Source of the DNA: Cryptomeria japonica
Lineage: Eukaryota > Streptophyta > Pinopsida > Cupressales > Cupressaceae
NCBI RefSeq assembly: GCF_030272615.1
Contig: NC_081410.1
Location: forward strand, 260,700,437-260,760,436
Length of the DNA: 60,000 nt
Reading direction: 5' to 3'
Of the stretch, positions 1 to 11,670 are shown one piece after another. Each line of letters begins with the position of its first letter. The first letter of the stretch is position 1. The notes under the pieces were generated by a model. The model ran no database searches, was not told where the DNA came from, and was given only the letters and a program-made list of their open reading frames with translations. Both the position numbers and the translations under genes were made by a program.

Positions 1-666
1 TGAGTGTTATGACTATTACAGATACACAGAGGTCACCGAGAAGGATTTCAGAGAACAGTCAAGGAACAGAGTATACAGAAAGGTTTACCGAGTTATTTTA
101 TGGGTTACCAAGGTATGCTATAAGCAAGGTAATTTCATTTTGAGCACATAGAATCTGCTATAACATTTCAGATGTGAAGTTGCGGATATTTTGTAAGATT
201 TTGAATGTAATATTTTGAGTTGTAAGAGAAACCTTTAACAGGGTAAAAGACTCTAACAAAGTCTATAAAATGTAAAGCCTTTAACCAGGTACAACATTTT
301 AGTATAAGTGTTGTAAAATCCTTTAGCAGGGTAGATCTAAAGATCTTGATACTCCTAATAGGGTAAGCTATCAGAAATAGTTAAACATGTAGCTCTAACC
401 GAGCAACCTTTATTATTGCAGTAGTGAAGTTGTGGGTGCCATCCCCACCACAATTTTTCTCTCTAACAAGGAGTTTCTGCGTAACCAAAATATATGTGTT
501 ATGGAGTGAATCATGTATGATTGTTATTTATTTATTTTAGCATTATATTATGTTTCAGCAATATTCGGTTTATGCTTAACAGTAAAGTTAGTGTTGAAGA
601 AAGGATTTGAAGTATTGATTCAACCCTCCCCTCTTAGTACATTATCTTTCCATATTGGGCCTAACA
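1..666 (+). repeat. LTR copy 1 (3' part only)
   Basis: This aligns base for base with the 3' part of the complete LTR at 2211-3384 (position 1 corresponds to 2718). It ends gggcctaaca at 657-666. It contains the degenerate 'taacagggta' phrases and the 'ccatccccaccaca' module seen in the other Copia LTRs of the window. A weakened primer-binding site (tagtatcaagtg, 669-680) follows. Confidence 0.85.
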
Positions 667-688
667 ACTAGTATCAAGTGAGTCAGTT

Positions 689-1890
689 TTGGAACAAGTC
701 AAGTCCTATCCTCAGGTAAGTCAACATGTTTCAACCGAGACACCTCAGGATACTGAACAAGGCAAAGAGGGTCAACAGTCTACCAAAGGAAAAGCTATTT
801 CTCAGGCCACTGAGGAACAGACTTCTCAAGCCTCTTCAAGTATTGAAAATGTTACAACTGAGACCTCGAGCAAGGATTCACCGAAGGCTACCTCTGAGGC
901 TAAAGAACTTGACAAAAGTGTTTCCTCTACCAAGCAACCTATCGAGGGTGTACAAGCCTCCCAAGCCATTGTATTAGTTCAACTGGTGAAAGCCTCCTCC
1001 TCTAAAGAAAAGAAAATGAAAAAGCATAGTTTCAAGTTAGATTTGTCAAAACCAATTGTGTTGCTAAATGTAGACATATCCAAATTAAAAGGGCAAGCAC
1101 TAATTGAATTCAGTGAACTATGCAAAGCCAAAGCAGAACAAGAGAGACAAATGGCTATACAAAAGAAAAATAGAGTACTTCAGAAGGTCAAAGCACTATT
1201 AACAGATATGCTACTTGAAGCTCAATGACAAAAGATGCAGCCATCCATATTCAACTGGATGAACTCCTCAATTAGATCGAGACATTTTGAGTAGACGCAT
1301 CTGAATACTTGAGCAAATTGAAGGACAAAGAGCTCACTGCAAAAATGATTGAAGAGGTACAGAAAGCCATTGCTATCAGTAAAGTAAAAATTGTCAAATT
1401 TATTGTTGAGTTGTCCCCTCAACTCAAGCACATTCTTTATTTATTTCAGAAACTCTATACATTCTCTTTATTCATTAAAGATATCAAGAATAAAACAAAA
1501 GTGATTGAGAAAGAGATCACCGATCTCTCCAATAAATTGACCACTGAGCCAAATTCTATTCAGAATTTCTATACCAAGTTACAAATGTTCATGGCTCAAC
1601 AATTGGAACTTAGGAATGAAGAGCACAAAATAAGGATGGACATTATGACTCTTCAAACTTTATTCATTCCACACTTCTCCTCCGTCCAAGAACAGATCAA
1701 CAAGGCTACCTCCTTATCTACTCAGCCAGAGGGAAGCACATTAGAAGGATTGATTTCACTGTTAGCTGATATTACAGCTCAAAATTCACTCATGGATAGT
1801 ATCAAGGATGCACTCTTTGTTGCTCTCATCGATGCAAGAACAAAGTATAAATCCATTTTTGACCAGTTGCCTCCACCGAATGGTAACTAG
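689..1890 (+). pseudogene. Accessory coiled-coil ORF of the tandem element, copy 1 (frameshifted)
   Basis: The reading frame runs from just after the primer-binding site and is broken near 1228-1309 by a frame change, then continues to a TAG at 1888-1890 (ending PPPNGN). The N-terminal third is rich in Ser, Thr, Gln and Glu. It is followed by a basic patch (KEKKMKKHSFKLDL) and long Leu/Lys/Glu-rich helices likely to form coiled coils. No gag, zinc knuckle or pol motif is present. There is no upstream in-frame ATG: the frame is open back through the primer-binding site and the first ATG is near 1015. I do not recognise the family. Its position between PBS and PPT suggests the 3' accessory gene of a larger Copia element after deletion of gag-pol (inference). 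Confidence 0.6.
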
Positions 1891-2198
1891 TTTTGATGTT
1901 TGTCAAAAAGGGGGAGTATAGTGTATACAAGAGAAGTATACCAAGCAATTCAACATATTTGAATACAGATAATTTTGACAGGGGGAGCAGTGATCACCGA
2001 GCAGTGAATACAAAATATTGATCATAGTGCATGCATAATCAGAGTTATGTACAATATATTGATAAGGGGGGTATATTTGAGTATACTATTTTATTGACAA
2101 TTATATATACTATCAGTTTAGTCAAATTTTGTAAGTATATAGATTTTTTGAGTTATGACTTTGAAAGAAGTTTTTTCAAACATTTCAAAACTAATGTC

Positions 2199-2210
2199 AA
2201 AAGGGGAGAT
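2199..2210 (+). other. Polypurine tract (internal copy 1)
   Basis: Sequence aaaaggggagat directly abuts the LTR start at 2211, the normal position of the plus-strand primer in LTR retrotransposons. Confidence 0.8.
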
Positions 2211-3384
2211 TGTTACTATTTACAAAGTTGTCATTAGTTTTATGTCCAAAGTCATTCTATATACTCTAGTTGGTTATTACTACCAAAATATTTAGTCAGT
2301 AAGCATAGAGCAGTCGGTTACAGAAGTTACATGTCACAGAGTTTTGTATACACCGAGCTGTCTACCGAGTAATGTTCTATGACTACCAAGCAGCAAAGAT
2401 GGTATACCGAGTGAAACATGTTACCAGATTCATTGAACCTAAACACATATGGGAACCGTGTTACAAAGATGGAGGAACAAGGAACCGTTATCACATTGGA
2501 AATTGCACTTAAGATTTTGTATGATTTTGATGACATCTATCCAATGAAATAATTTGTATGGTTATTCATTTAATGAATCATGTTTGTAAGATCAAAGCAT
2601 GAAGAAGATCACCATCTTAAGAGATCTATTTATACAGCATGAATTAAGGATCAAATGTGTATGTGTGTATGACTGAGAAGTAAGACATATGTGAAAAGCA
2701 AAATCATGGGAAAGCACTGAGTGTTATGACTGTTACAGATACACAGAGGTCACCAAGAAGGATTTCAGAGAACAGTAAAGGAACAGAGTAAACAGAAAGG
2801 TTTACCGAGTTATTTTATGGGTTACCGAGGTATGCTATAAGCAAGGTAATTTAATTTTGAGCACATAGAATCTTCTATAACATTTCAGATGTGAAGTTGT
2901 AGATATTTTGTAAGATTTTGAATGTAATATTTTGAGTTGTAAGAGAAACCTTTAACAGGGTAAAAGACTCTAACAAAGTCTATAAATTGTGAAGTCTTTA
3001 ACCAAGTGTAGCATTTTAGTATAAGTGTTGTAAAATCCTTTAGCAAGGTAGATCTAAAGATCTTGAGCCTCCTAACAGGGTAAGCTATCAGAAATAGCTA
3101 AACATGTAGCTCTAACCGAGCAACCTTTATTATTGCAGTAGTGAAGTTGTGGGTGCCATCCCCACCGCAGTTTTTTCTCTCTAACAAGGAGTTTATGCAT
3201 AACCAAAATATATGTGTTATGGAGTCAATCATGTATGATTGTTATTTATTTATTTTAGCATTATATTATGTTTCAGCAATATTCGGTTTATGCTTAACAG
3301 TAAAGTTAGTGTTGAAGAAAGGATTTGAAGTACTGATTCACCCCTCCCCTCTCATTACATTAGCTTTCCATATTGGGCCTAACA
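2211..3384 (+). repeat. LTR copy 2 (complete, 1174 bp)
   Basis: It starts tgttactatt right after a polypurine tract and ends gggcctaaca right before tggtatcaagtg, giving TG...CA ends. It serves as 3' LTR of the left unit and 5' LTR of the right one. A TATA-like box lies at 2627-2634, and the downstream half has many short 'ctttaac(c/a)(a/g)gg' phrases. Confidence 0.88.
2627..2634 (+). promoter_or_regulatory. TATA-like box in LTR copy 2
   Basis: Sequence tatttata lies mid-LTR, where a U3/R boundary is expected. The same box is at 5373-5380 in LTR copy 3. Confidence 0.45.
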
Positions 3385-3386
3385 AC

Positions 3387-3398
3387 TGGTATCAAGTG
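3387..3398 (+). other. Primer-binding site (initiator tRNA-Met type)
   Basis: tggtatcaagtg lies two bases after the LTR end and matches the first part of the usual plant tggtatcagagc primer-binding site. Confidence 0.7.
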
Positions 3399-3406
3399 AG
3401 TCAGTT

Positions 3407-4609
3407 TTGGAACAAGTCAAGTCCTATCCTCCGGTAAGTCAACATGTTTCAACCGAGACACCTCAGGATACTGAACAAGGCAAAGAGGGTCAACAATCTA
3501 CCAAAGGAGAAGCTACTTCTCAAGCCACCGAGGAACAGACTTCTCAAGCCCCTTCAAGTACTGAAAATGTTACAACTGAGACCCCGAGCAAGGATTCACT
3601 AAAGGCTACCTCTGAGGCTAAAGAACTTGACAAAAGTGTTGCCTCTGTCGAGCAACCTACCGAGGGTGTACAAGCCTCCCAAGCCATTGTATTAGTTCAA
3701 CCAGTGAAAGCCTCCTCCTCTAAAGAAAAGAAAATGAAAAAGCATAGTTTCAAGTTAGATTTGTCAAAACCAATTGTGTTGCCGAATGTAGACATATCCA
3801 AATTAAAAGGGCAAGCACTAATTGAATTCGGTGAACTATGCAAAGCCAAAGCAGAACAAGAGAGACAAATGGCTATACAAAAGAAAAACAGAGTACTTCA
3901 GAAGGTCAAAGCACTATTAACAGATATTCTACCTGAAGCTACAATGACAAAAGATGCAGCCATCCATATTCAACTGGATGAACTCCTTAATCAGATCAAG
4001 ACATCTGGAGTAGACGCATCTAAATACTTGAGCAAATTGAAGGACAAAGAGCTCACTGCAAAAATGATTGAAGAGGTACAGAAAGCCATTGCTATCGGTA
4101 AAGTAAAACTTGTCAAATTTATTGCTGAGTTGTCCCCTCAACTCAAGCACACTCTTTATTTATTTCAGAAACTCTGTACATTCTCTTTATTCATTAAAGA
4201 TATCAAGAATAAAATAGAAGTGATTGAGAAAGAGATCACCAATCTCTCCAATAAATTGACCACTGAGCCAAATTCTATTCAGAATTTATATACCAAGTTA
4301 CAAATGCTCATGGCTCAACAATTGGAACTTAGGAATGAAGAGTACAAAATAAGGATGGACATTATGACTCTTCAAACTTTATTCATTCCACACTTGTCCT
4401 CCGTCCAAGAATAGATCAACAAGGCTACCTCCTTATCTACTCAGCTAGAGGGAAGCACATTAGATGGACTAATTTCACTGTTAGTTGATATTATAGCTCA
4501 AAATTCAATCATGGATAGTGTCAAGGATGCACTCTCTGCCGCTCTCACCGATGCAAGAACAAAGTATAAATCCATTTTTGACTAGTTGCCTCCACCGAAT
4601 GGTAACTAG
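3407..4609 (+). pseudogene. Accessory coiled-coil ORF of the tandem element, copy 2
   Basis: This is the better-preserved copy, about 400 codons in a single frame with no frameshift. It is interrupted by TAG at 4412-4414 and by a second TAG near 4583. At both places copy 1 has a glutamine codon, so both stops look like CAG-to-TAG changes. Layout is as in copy 1: low-complexity Ser/Thr/Gln/Glu head to about residue 105, basic patch, then helices to the end (PPPNGN). As in copy 1, no ATG precedes the frame near the primer-binding site. Function unknown. Confidence 0.65.
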
Positions 4610-4929
4610 TTTTGATGTTTGTCAAAAAGGGGGAGTATAGTGTATACAAGAGAAGTATACCAAGCAGTTCGGCATATTCGAATACAGAAAATTTTGATAG
4701 GGGGAGCAGTGATCACCAAGCAATGAACTGAGTAGTGAATATAGAATATTGATCACAGTACATGCATAATCAGAGTTATGTATAGTATATTGATAAGGGG
4801 AGTATATTTGAGTATACTATTTTATTAACAATTGTATATACTATCAGTTTTGTCAAATTTTGTAAGTATATAGATTTTTTGAGTTATGAATTTGAAAGAA
4901 GTTTTTTCAAACATTTCAAAACTAATGTC

Positions 4930-4941
4930 AAAAGGGGAGAT
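4930..4941 (+). other. Polypurine tract (internal copy 2)
   Basis: aaaaggggagat directly before the LTR start at 4942. Confidence 0.8.
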
Positions 4942-6129
4942 TGTTACTATTTACTAAGTTGTCATTAGTTTTATGTCCAAAGTCATTCTATATACTCTAG
5001 TTGGTTATTACTACCAAAATATTTAGTCGGTAAGCACAGAGCAATCGGTTACAGAAGTTACAAGTCACGGAGTTTAGTATACATCGAGTTGTCTACTGAG
5101 TAACGTTCTATGACTACCGAGCATAAAAGATGGTATACCAAGTTGATACACACCGAGTGAAACGTGTTACCAGATTCATTGAACCTAGACACATATGGGA
5201 AACATGTTACAAAGATCGAGGAACAAGGAACCGTTATCACATTGGAAATTGCACTTAAGATTTTGTATGATTTTGATGACATCTATCCAATGAAATAATT
5301 TGTATGGTTATTCATTTAATGAATCATGTTTGTAAGATCGAAGCATGAAGAAGATCACCATCTTAAGAGATCTATTTATATAGCATGAATTAAGGATCAA
5401 ATGTGTATGTGTGTATGAATGAGAAGCAAGACATATGTGAAAAGAAAAATCATGGGAAAGCACTGAGTTTTATGACTGTTACAGATACACAGAGGTCACC
5501 GAGAAGGATTTCAAAGAATAGTCAAGGAACAGAGTAAACAACAAGGTTTACTGAGTTATTTTATGGGTTATCGAGGTATGCTATAAGCAAGGTAATTTAA
5601 TTTTGAGCACATAGAATCTGCTATAACATTTCAGATGTGAAGTTGCAGATATTTTGTAAGATTTTGAATGTAATATTTTGAGTTGTAAGAGAAACCTTTA
5701 ACAGGGTAAAAGACTCTAAAAAAGTCTATAAATTGTAAAGCCTTTAACCAAGTGCAGCATTTTAGTATAAGTGTTGTAAAATCCTTTAGCAAGGTAGATC
5801 TAAAGATCTTGATACTCCTAATAGGGTAAGCTATCATAAATAGCTAAACATGTAGCTCTAACCAAGCAACCTTTATTATTGTAGTAGTGAAGTTGTGGGT
5901 GCCATCCCCACCACAGTTTTTCTCTCTAACAAGGAGTTTCTGCATAACCAAAATATATGTGTTATGGAGTCAATCATGTATGATTATTATTTATTTGTTT
6001 TAGCATTATATTATGTTTCAGCAATATTTGGTTTATGCTTAACAGTAAAGTTAGTTTTGAAGAAAGGATTTGAAGTACTGATTCACCCCTCCCCTCTTAG
6101 TACATTAGCTTTCCATATTGGGCCTAACA
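4942..6129 (+). repeat. LTR copy 3 (complete, 1188 bp)
   Basis: It has the same start and end as copy 2. Immediately after its terminal CTAACA the sequence leaves the repeat and becomes the minus-strand Gypsy integrase tail, which marks the right insertion boundary. The left boundary lies outside the window, so the target-site duplication cannot be checked; its right copy would be actac (6130-6134). Confidence 0.87.
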
Positions 6130-6130
6130 A

Positions 6131-7622
6131 CTACCTATTCCTAGAAATTTTCACATGATTATCTAGAATTGCTTCAATCTCCTCCTTCTCTAAAGTAGGT
6201 GCAAGAATTTTGTATTGTTGTATTGCTATCTCCTCCTCTTTTCCACCTTCACGATATTTTGTTAAGTTGAAAATGTTTTTGATTAAGTCTGAAATGTTGA
6301 ACATAGGGAAAATGTTGATTCCATCTGGCAACTCTACCTCATATGAACTCCTTGAATCATGCTTCTTCAAAATCTTGCAGGGACCAAACTTCTTCACCTT
6401 TAACTTATTGTAGATCCCCACTGGGAACCTTTCGTTCTTCAAATGAACCATCGCCTCATCTCTAATATGAAACTCCTTATACCTCCTTTTCTGATCTGAC
6501 TTCACCTTATATTGTAGATTCATCTCATTGTTGTGCTTCTTCACCTCCCATGGCCTCTCTAGTACAGGTAATGGATGATACAACCTTGCATTCTGACTTA
6601 CTTCTTCAGCCATCTGGAATACTCTACAACTCTACACAAATTTCTTTACATCTTGGGATAACTAAGGCCAATAATAATGCTCACTAATGATGGCAATGGT
6701 CTTCTCTTGACCAAAATGTTCTGCCATCCCTCCACTATGCTTATCCTTGATCAAATTCCCTCTCATGGAACATTTTGGAATACCCAACTGACTTCCCTTA
6801 AATGACATGTCATCCTAGATTATGAAATCTAGCCATTTCATCCTATCTAATTCAACAGGCTCCTTACAAGCTTTCCAAACCTCTACAAAATCAAGATCCT
6901 TAGGATATAATCTCTTGAGTTCATTGAACCCAACCACCTCAAGTTGCATCTCTGTCAAAAAAATTTGCCTCCTACTAAAGGCATCTACAACTCTGTTAGA
7001 CCTTCCACATGGTAAACCCTTAGGCACATTATTAGAGACAATATCCTAAAACTTTTTCAACAAACCTAAAACTTTTGCAGGTACTTCTTCACTATCTTCT
7101 TTACCCACTCTAGGAATTGAAGCAAAACACACACATTCGTGTTTCTTATCTTCCAAAATCTTTTCCACCAGAAAAACACATTCTAGCACTACTACATACC
7201 TTTTCTTCCATATCCTTCAGGGGCTTCAGGTTATGATGAACCCCCTCCTTTGTTAAGGTGTAGGTATTAGCATGAACATCATGTACATCACTCCTATCTA
7301 ATGGACATGGCCTCCCTAATAGCATGTGACATGCATCCATGAGTATGATCTCGCATAGTACTTCATCATGGTAACTACCAATCTCGAATTTTATCAGACA
7401 CTACTCATTGACAATAACTTTGTGGTGATTTTGCAACCATGCTATCTGATACAGTTGTGGATGTCTTTCCCTCTTTAGCTTCAACTTTGTAACCATTTCT
7501 TCAGATACTAGATTATCAGTGCTCCCACTGTCAATAATCACATCACAACACTTATTTTCATATTTAAATCTGATGTGGAACAAACTCTTTCTTTGATCTA
7601 ATTCTTTCTCCTCATTCATCAA
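6131..7622 (-). pseudogene. Gypsy pol remnant: protease, RNase H end, integrase ends
   Basis: In minus-strand order: protease with the active-site motif IIDSGSTDNLVS (7401-7622), then CHMLLGRPCPLDR (about 7310-7340). Next come the first residues of the RT region (VPKGLP, near 7020), fused directly to the RNase H terminus GRSNRVVDAFSRR. HSGG.AEHFGQ.KT and an SCRVFQ zinc region of integrase follow (6600-6730). RPWE is then joined straight to the C-terminal integrase segment (YNKLKVKKFGPCKIL). So the RT core, most of RNase H and the D,D,E core of integrase are gone. Several stops are present. The frame ends at 6131-6133, at the junction with the inserted LTR, just where a chromodomain-like tail would begin. 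Confidence 0.8.
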
Positions 7623-7636
7623 AGTTCTCCTGATAA

Positions 7637-8759
7637 CTAGGGCCTCTCCCCTTTCAGCATCATTAGAATGCTCAAATTGAGGTTCCTCATCTGCATGTGT
7701 GACTCATGCTTGGCCTTCATTTCTTCTGCATGTCCTTCCTTCGCGTTGTGGACACTCAAAGGCTCTATGCCCTTCTTCACCACATTGGAAATAGGTTCCT
7801 CTAAAACCTCCTCTCCCAGACTCTTGTCTGAGCCTTCCTCTTCATCTTCCTCTCTATTCATCATGATTCTGATCACATGGGTGATAGAAATTGTCACCCC
7901 TTTGATTTTGACTGGGACCCACTTCATCATTTTTCATTTGATATTCATTTTGGCTTCCAAAATATTTTCCACCACATCTGTCGCCTTGGGATTTCCCTTT
8001 TTTCTTGCCTTCGAACCTCTTATTCAACTTCTCTTCAACCTTTAAAGCAAATTGATATGCTTCTTCAATACTGGCCACTCTGACTAGACTCGAGTCTTCT
8101 TGAATACTTGGTCGCAACCCATTAAGATAACAGACAACTTTCTCCTTGTTGGCCTCTGCATGTCTTGTTCTGATGATTATTTTGTAAAATTCTTTGGTAT
8201 ACTCCTCCATAGATTTGCTACCCTACTTCAGTCCTTGCAGTTTCTTCAACATATCTAATTCATAATCCATAGGAATGAACTGTTTCTTCAGTTTATAAAC
8301 CGTGCGATCCCATATGGTTATCTTTCCATTTCCTCTCAGATTTATATCTAGCTAGACCTCTTTCAACTAGATATTTGCATGACCTTTCAATTTTGTCTTT
8401 TAAAACTTGACCCGATCTAGGTCCTCTATCTCCTCATATTTAAAATATTCCTCCAACTCATTAATCTAATCAATTAGTTCTTTTGGTTTTAGATTCCCAG
8501 AATAATTTGAAACCTCAATTTTGGGTCTCTTCCCAATCTAAGAAATGGCCCTCAACAATCAATCTTGATCCCGATCTATTGCTTCTTCTGATTCACTTGA
8601 GGATGAATCTTTAACCTCTCCTTCATCATCACTTTCTCCTCTCCTCAGATTAAACCCTCTTCTCAACTCTTCTTGCAATGCATCATTTTTTCTCTAGAGG
8701 GCTCTCAAACCCTCATTTGTTAAAGCATTTCTTCTGCCAGCATTTCTACCACCATGCAT
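7637..8759 (-). pseudogene. Gypsy gag remnant
   Basis: A minus-strand ATG at 8757-8759 opens MHGGRNAGRRNALTNEGLRA, near the primer-binding site. Further on are the capsid-like segment (DRVKF, YKLKKQFIPMDYELDMLKKL, MEEYTKEFYKI) and a basic Lys/Arg/Gly-rich tail (KKKGKSQGDRCGGK). There are several stops, mostly TAG, and a frame change between 7854 and 7930. The zinc knuckle expected before protease is not intact. Length and order fit a chromovirus gag. Confidence 0.68.
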
Positions 8760-8854
8760 CACTCTTTGAGGTGTATTGAACATGAGCCCACAATCATAGA
8801 TCCTGGTATGAACCACCTCGCATTCAGCGATCTGTTCACACTCTTAGGAACAAC

Positions 8855-8868
8855 CCACTTTGATACCA
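8855..8868 (-). other. Primer-binding site of the Gypsy element
   Basis: The minus strand reads tggtatcaaagtgg, five bases inside the LTR end. This is the initiator-tRNA-Met type of site. Confidence 0.68.
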
Positions 8869-8873
8869 CTTCA

Positions 8874-9734
8874 TGAGGGCACAACCTGAGAATGAGAAAA
8901 AAAATAACAAATTACAATAAAAGAGACACAAGAGATATTACTATTATTATCTGAAAATTATTTGCAATACATGCATACATGCAAATAAGAGGAATAAACC
9001 TCATAGGCTGCAATACAACAACTTACAGAGTTTTTTGGAAAACCCTTACAATCCAAAAACACAACTTCCAAACTCACTCTTCAAAAACTCACCTCCCAAA
9101 AAAATATTACAAGTTTTCCTTGAATGAGTCCTAAATAGCCCTTTTCCAACTTGGAGCCAAAATTACAATTTATAAAATTACCATTTGGCAGACAAATGCC
9201 AAAACATGAAATTGGAAATATAAAAAATATAGCTAGATTCGAAAATTAAAACTTTCTGAAAAATTGTCCAACTTTCGGCAGCCATAAATTTTGATTTGGG
9301 AATCGGGATTGATGAACCGTTTGAAGCATCAGAAAGCTCTTTGAGTTTAGAATATGCTATAAATATGTTATGTCGTTTCCCACCATTTTTCGGGCCCGTT
9401 CGACACTGTTTAATGCCTAAAATCTGAATTGGAAGAATTGTTTTCAATTTTTTAGGAAATTGAAACTTTAATAACTTTCAAACCGTTAATTCTTTTGACC
9501 TAATTCTTTCACCAATGAGCTTATTTTTCCTTAATTAATCTTCTTGTAAATTTTGGGTTCCATCCGCCTTCAAATAAAAACCTGCTAGTTTGGCAGTCGG
9601 CTAGAAAAAGCAGCTTACCAATTCTGAGAGTTGAAATCTCTTATTTGTCCAAAAGGGTATCCAGATCTGAAAAACTATTAAACAAAACCAAAATAAAAAG
9701 AAATATTTTTGGGTGATGCAAGATAGCCCTTACA
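8874..9734 (-). repeat. 5' LTR of the Gypsy element (about 861 bp)
   Basis: On the minus strand it would begin tgtaagggctatc and end gttgtgccctca, with TG...CA ends whose first bases are near-inverted copies of each other. Its inner end sits next to the primer-binding site. The second LTR is not in the window, so the outer edge is inferred from these terminal bases only. Confidence 0.6.
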
Positions 9735-11670
9735 CCACTGTATGCTCTTGCATCAAGTTAAAATGCGGCCAACTCAGAAATTCATCAAGGCATAGAATTT
9801 GAAACCTAAAACCACCCAAAAAGACACATTAACCATCCAAACACAATAATAAAGAGGGAGTTCTTCCTATTAATTGATTCATAGCCTTAGACTCTATTCC
9901 AAACTACCATAGAGACTCCCGACAACACTCAAGGAGAAAACTTCCAAATCAACAAATGAATTCACAAATAGAGAATGCAATCATTCCTAAAACCCAAAAG
10001 GAATGTGGGGAAACCAATTTTACTCCAACAAAGGACCCAAGACAATTCATCCAAACATTATAGAAATCACAGTTTGCACATAGTGTCGCTCACAGCAAAA
10101 TTCTCAAACAAATCAAAAACAATGCAAATAAACAAAAGGAAACATATAAAACCAATTCCCCAATTTTCCAATACAGGTATACATATATATAAAAAATTAT
10201 CATTTCTTTCCAATATGTAAATTTACTTCTCCCATTCCTGCATACAGATTGCATACATAGAGAAGACATTCATTTTCAAAAATCAAATTGCAAAAGGTTA
10301 AAATCCTCCAACTTGGAAAATTGAAGTAGTGGAAAGTGAAGCTGAAGAAGCGCAATCCCCAAATCCAATCCAAGCCAAATCCAAGAAACCAAAAATCTCC
10401 AACCAAGAAATCCAATATGCAGAAGAAAATCCAGAAATGCTACCCCAGCAAAATGCATAGGCTACCGAATAAATAAAAATTTCATTCAAAACTATAGCCA
10501 AAATCTGGCCAATAGAAATATTCCAAAATAATATAAAATCTACCTACCATGCCCAGATATAATGTTTTATTTCCCAAAGCTTATGAGCCAATAATCATAA
10601 AGGATAGGTAAACTATAGAGTATTTATTTACCCATTTAGTAACAAAAGGGTATTGTATTTTAATAATGCCAAAAATCATAAGAAAGAATAAATAATAAAC
10701 CAAGAGGGCAATTAAATAAATAAATGCCACAAATAAATAATAAATCTATAAATAATTAAGCAATAAATAACTAACAATAATTAAATTGAACAATAAATAG
10801 ATAAATCAAATAAATAAATATAAAGTCATAAATCAACAAAATAATAATCAAATAATAATAAATAATCACTCAATAATATTTAATTAACGAAACTATGTAA
10901 TAAATTAATATTATTAACTACATTAATCAAATATTAATTAAAATAATCAAACACTCATAACGCCACAAGACAACCACAACTCAACATACTGGCATGACGA
11001 CTCATGCCAAGACAACCGATAGACAAAGATGACAACTTATGCCATCTCAAACAACTTGCCATTAGGATAAGAGGCACTCATACCTGTGAGATTAGGTGGA
11101 GTCGATGTCTGGTACCTACAATCCTGCATCCACCACTAAATACAATACAACATATATACTATTCATATACATCATAAATGATCAAGAAAGTGATGGAGAA
11201 TCACAACATCATATCATGCTCGCAATGAGTGGTATGACATCATCTCTAATTACAAATACACCAGAAGAGAATCATATTCACCATAGCATCAAATCAATCA
11301 ATATGATCGTGAACTAGGGTTAGCATAACCAAGATATCGTTGAAATCCCATAAGCAATATGATCCATCATGAATAATGAGCATATATAAACCATCAAATA
11401 TAGATCCATCATCAATATAGTCTAAAATGTATCAATCATCCATATAAGTCATCTCATAGCATATATCCACATAAAGTATCTAGCATCATCAATATCATCT
11501 GAGATAGAAATATAGTCATAAATAATCATCAAAACATCAACCACATGTCCAAATGAGTCTATATGTGCATAAATAAAAATGCAATTCTAGGAGGGACACT
11601 ACACTACAACTTTACCTATTGTGGCTACTACTTCCTAGGAACAAGCATATCCCTCTCAAGCTTGAGTAAA
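9735..11670. other. Gene-free AT-rich stretch
   Basis: No coding region, LTR edge or RNA gene is recognisable. 10670-10935 is very AT-rich with repeated aataaataa phrases. 10991-11008 is a perfect short hairpin (arms ggcatga/tcatgcc). 11330-11580 is rich in atcat words. It is probably an eroded repeat. Confidence 0.5.
10670..10935. repeat. Low-complexity AT-rich region (aataaataa)
   Basis: Irregular runs of aataaat, aataata and attaat with very few G bases. No clean repeat unit. Confidence 0.7.

Larger units (their letters stand above)
1..6129 (+). mobile_element. Tandem array of a non-autonomous Copia-like LTR retrotransposon (LTR-int-LTR-int-LTR)
   Basis: Three LTR copies alternate with two internal regions of about 1.55 kb, with a period of about 2.72-2.75 kb. 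The first LTR is cut by the window start. Each LTR ends in CTAACA and is followed by a primer-binding site resembling the initiator-tRNA-Met complement. Each internal region ends in a purine tract (aaaaggggagat) directly before the next LTR, which starts tgttactatt. There is no protease, integrase or RT; each internal region carries one accessory coiled-coil frame. The last LTR stops inside the integrase tail of the minus-strand Gypsy element that follows, so the array was inserted into it. Unequal LTR-LTR recombination is the usual explanation for such arrays. Confidence 0.88.
6130..9734 (-). mobile_element. Ty3/Gypsy (chromovirus-like) element, internally deleted, 5' part with LTR
   Basis: Read right to left this gives the 5' LTR, an initiator-tRNA-Met-like primer-binding site, gag, protease, a scrap of RT, the RNase H end, the integrase HHCC region and the integrase tail. 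It is cut by the tandem Copia array at 6130. Two large deletions removed almost all of RT plus RNase H and the integrase catalytic core. The 3' LTR would lie left of the window. Confidence 0.82.

Noticed and set aside
6210-8083. Plus-strand frames across the Gypsy remnant
   Set aside because: They are antisense shadows of minus-strand gag and pol, which carry the recognisable motifs.
10200-10501. Three overlapping Trp/Phe-rich minus-strand frames
   Set aside because: They come from a plus-strand A-rich and caaatcc-rich stretch; composition artefact.
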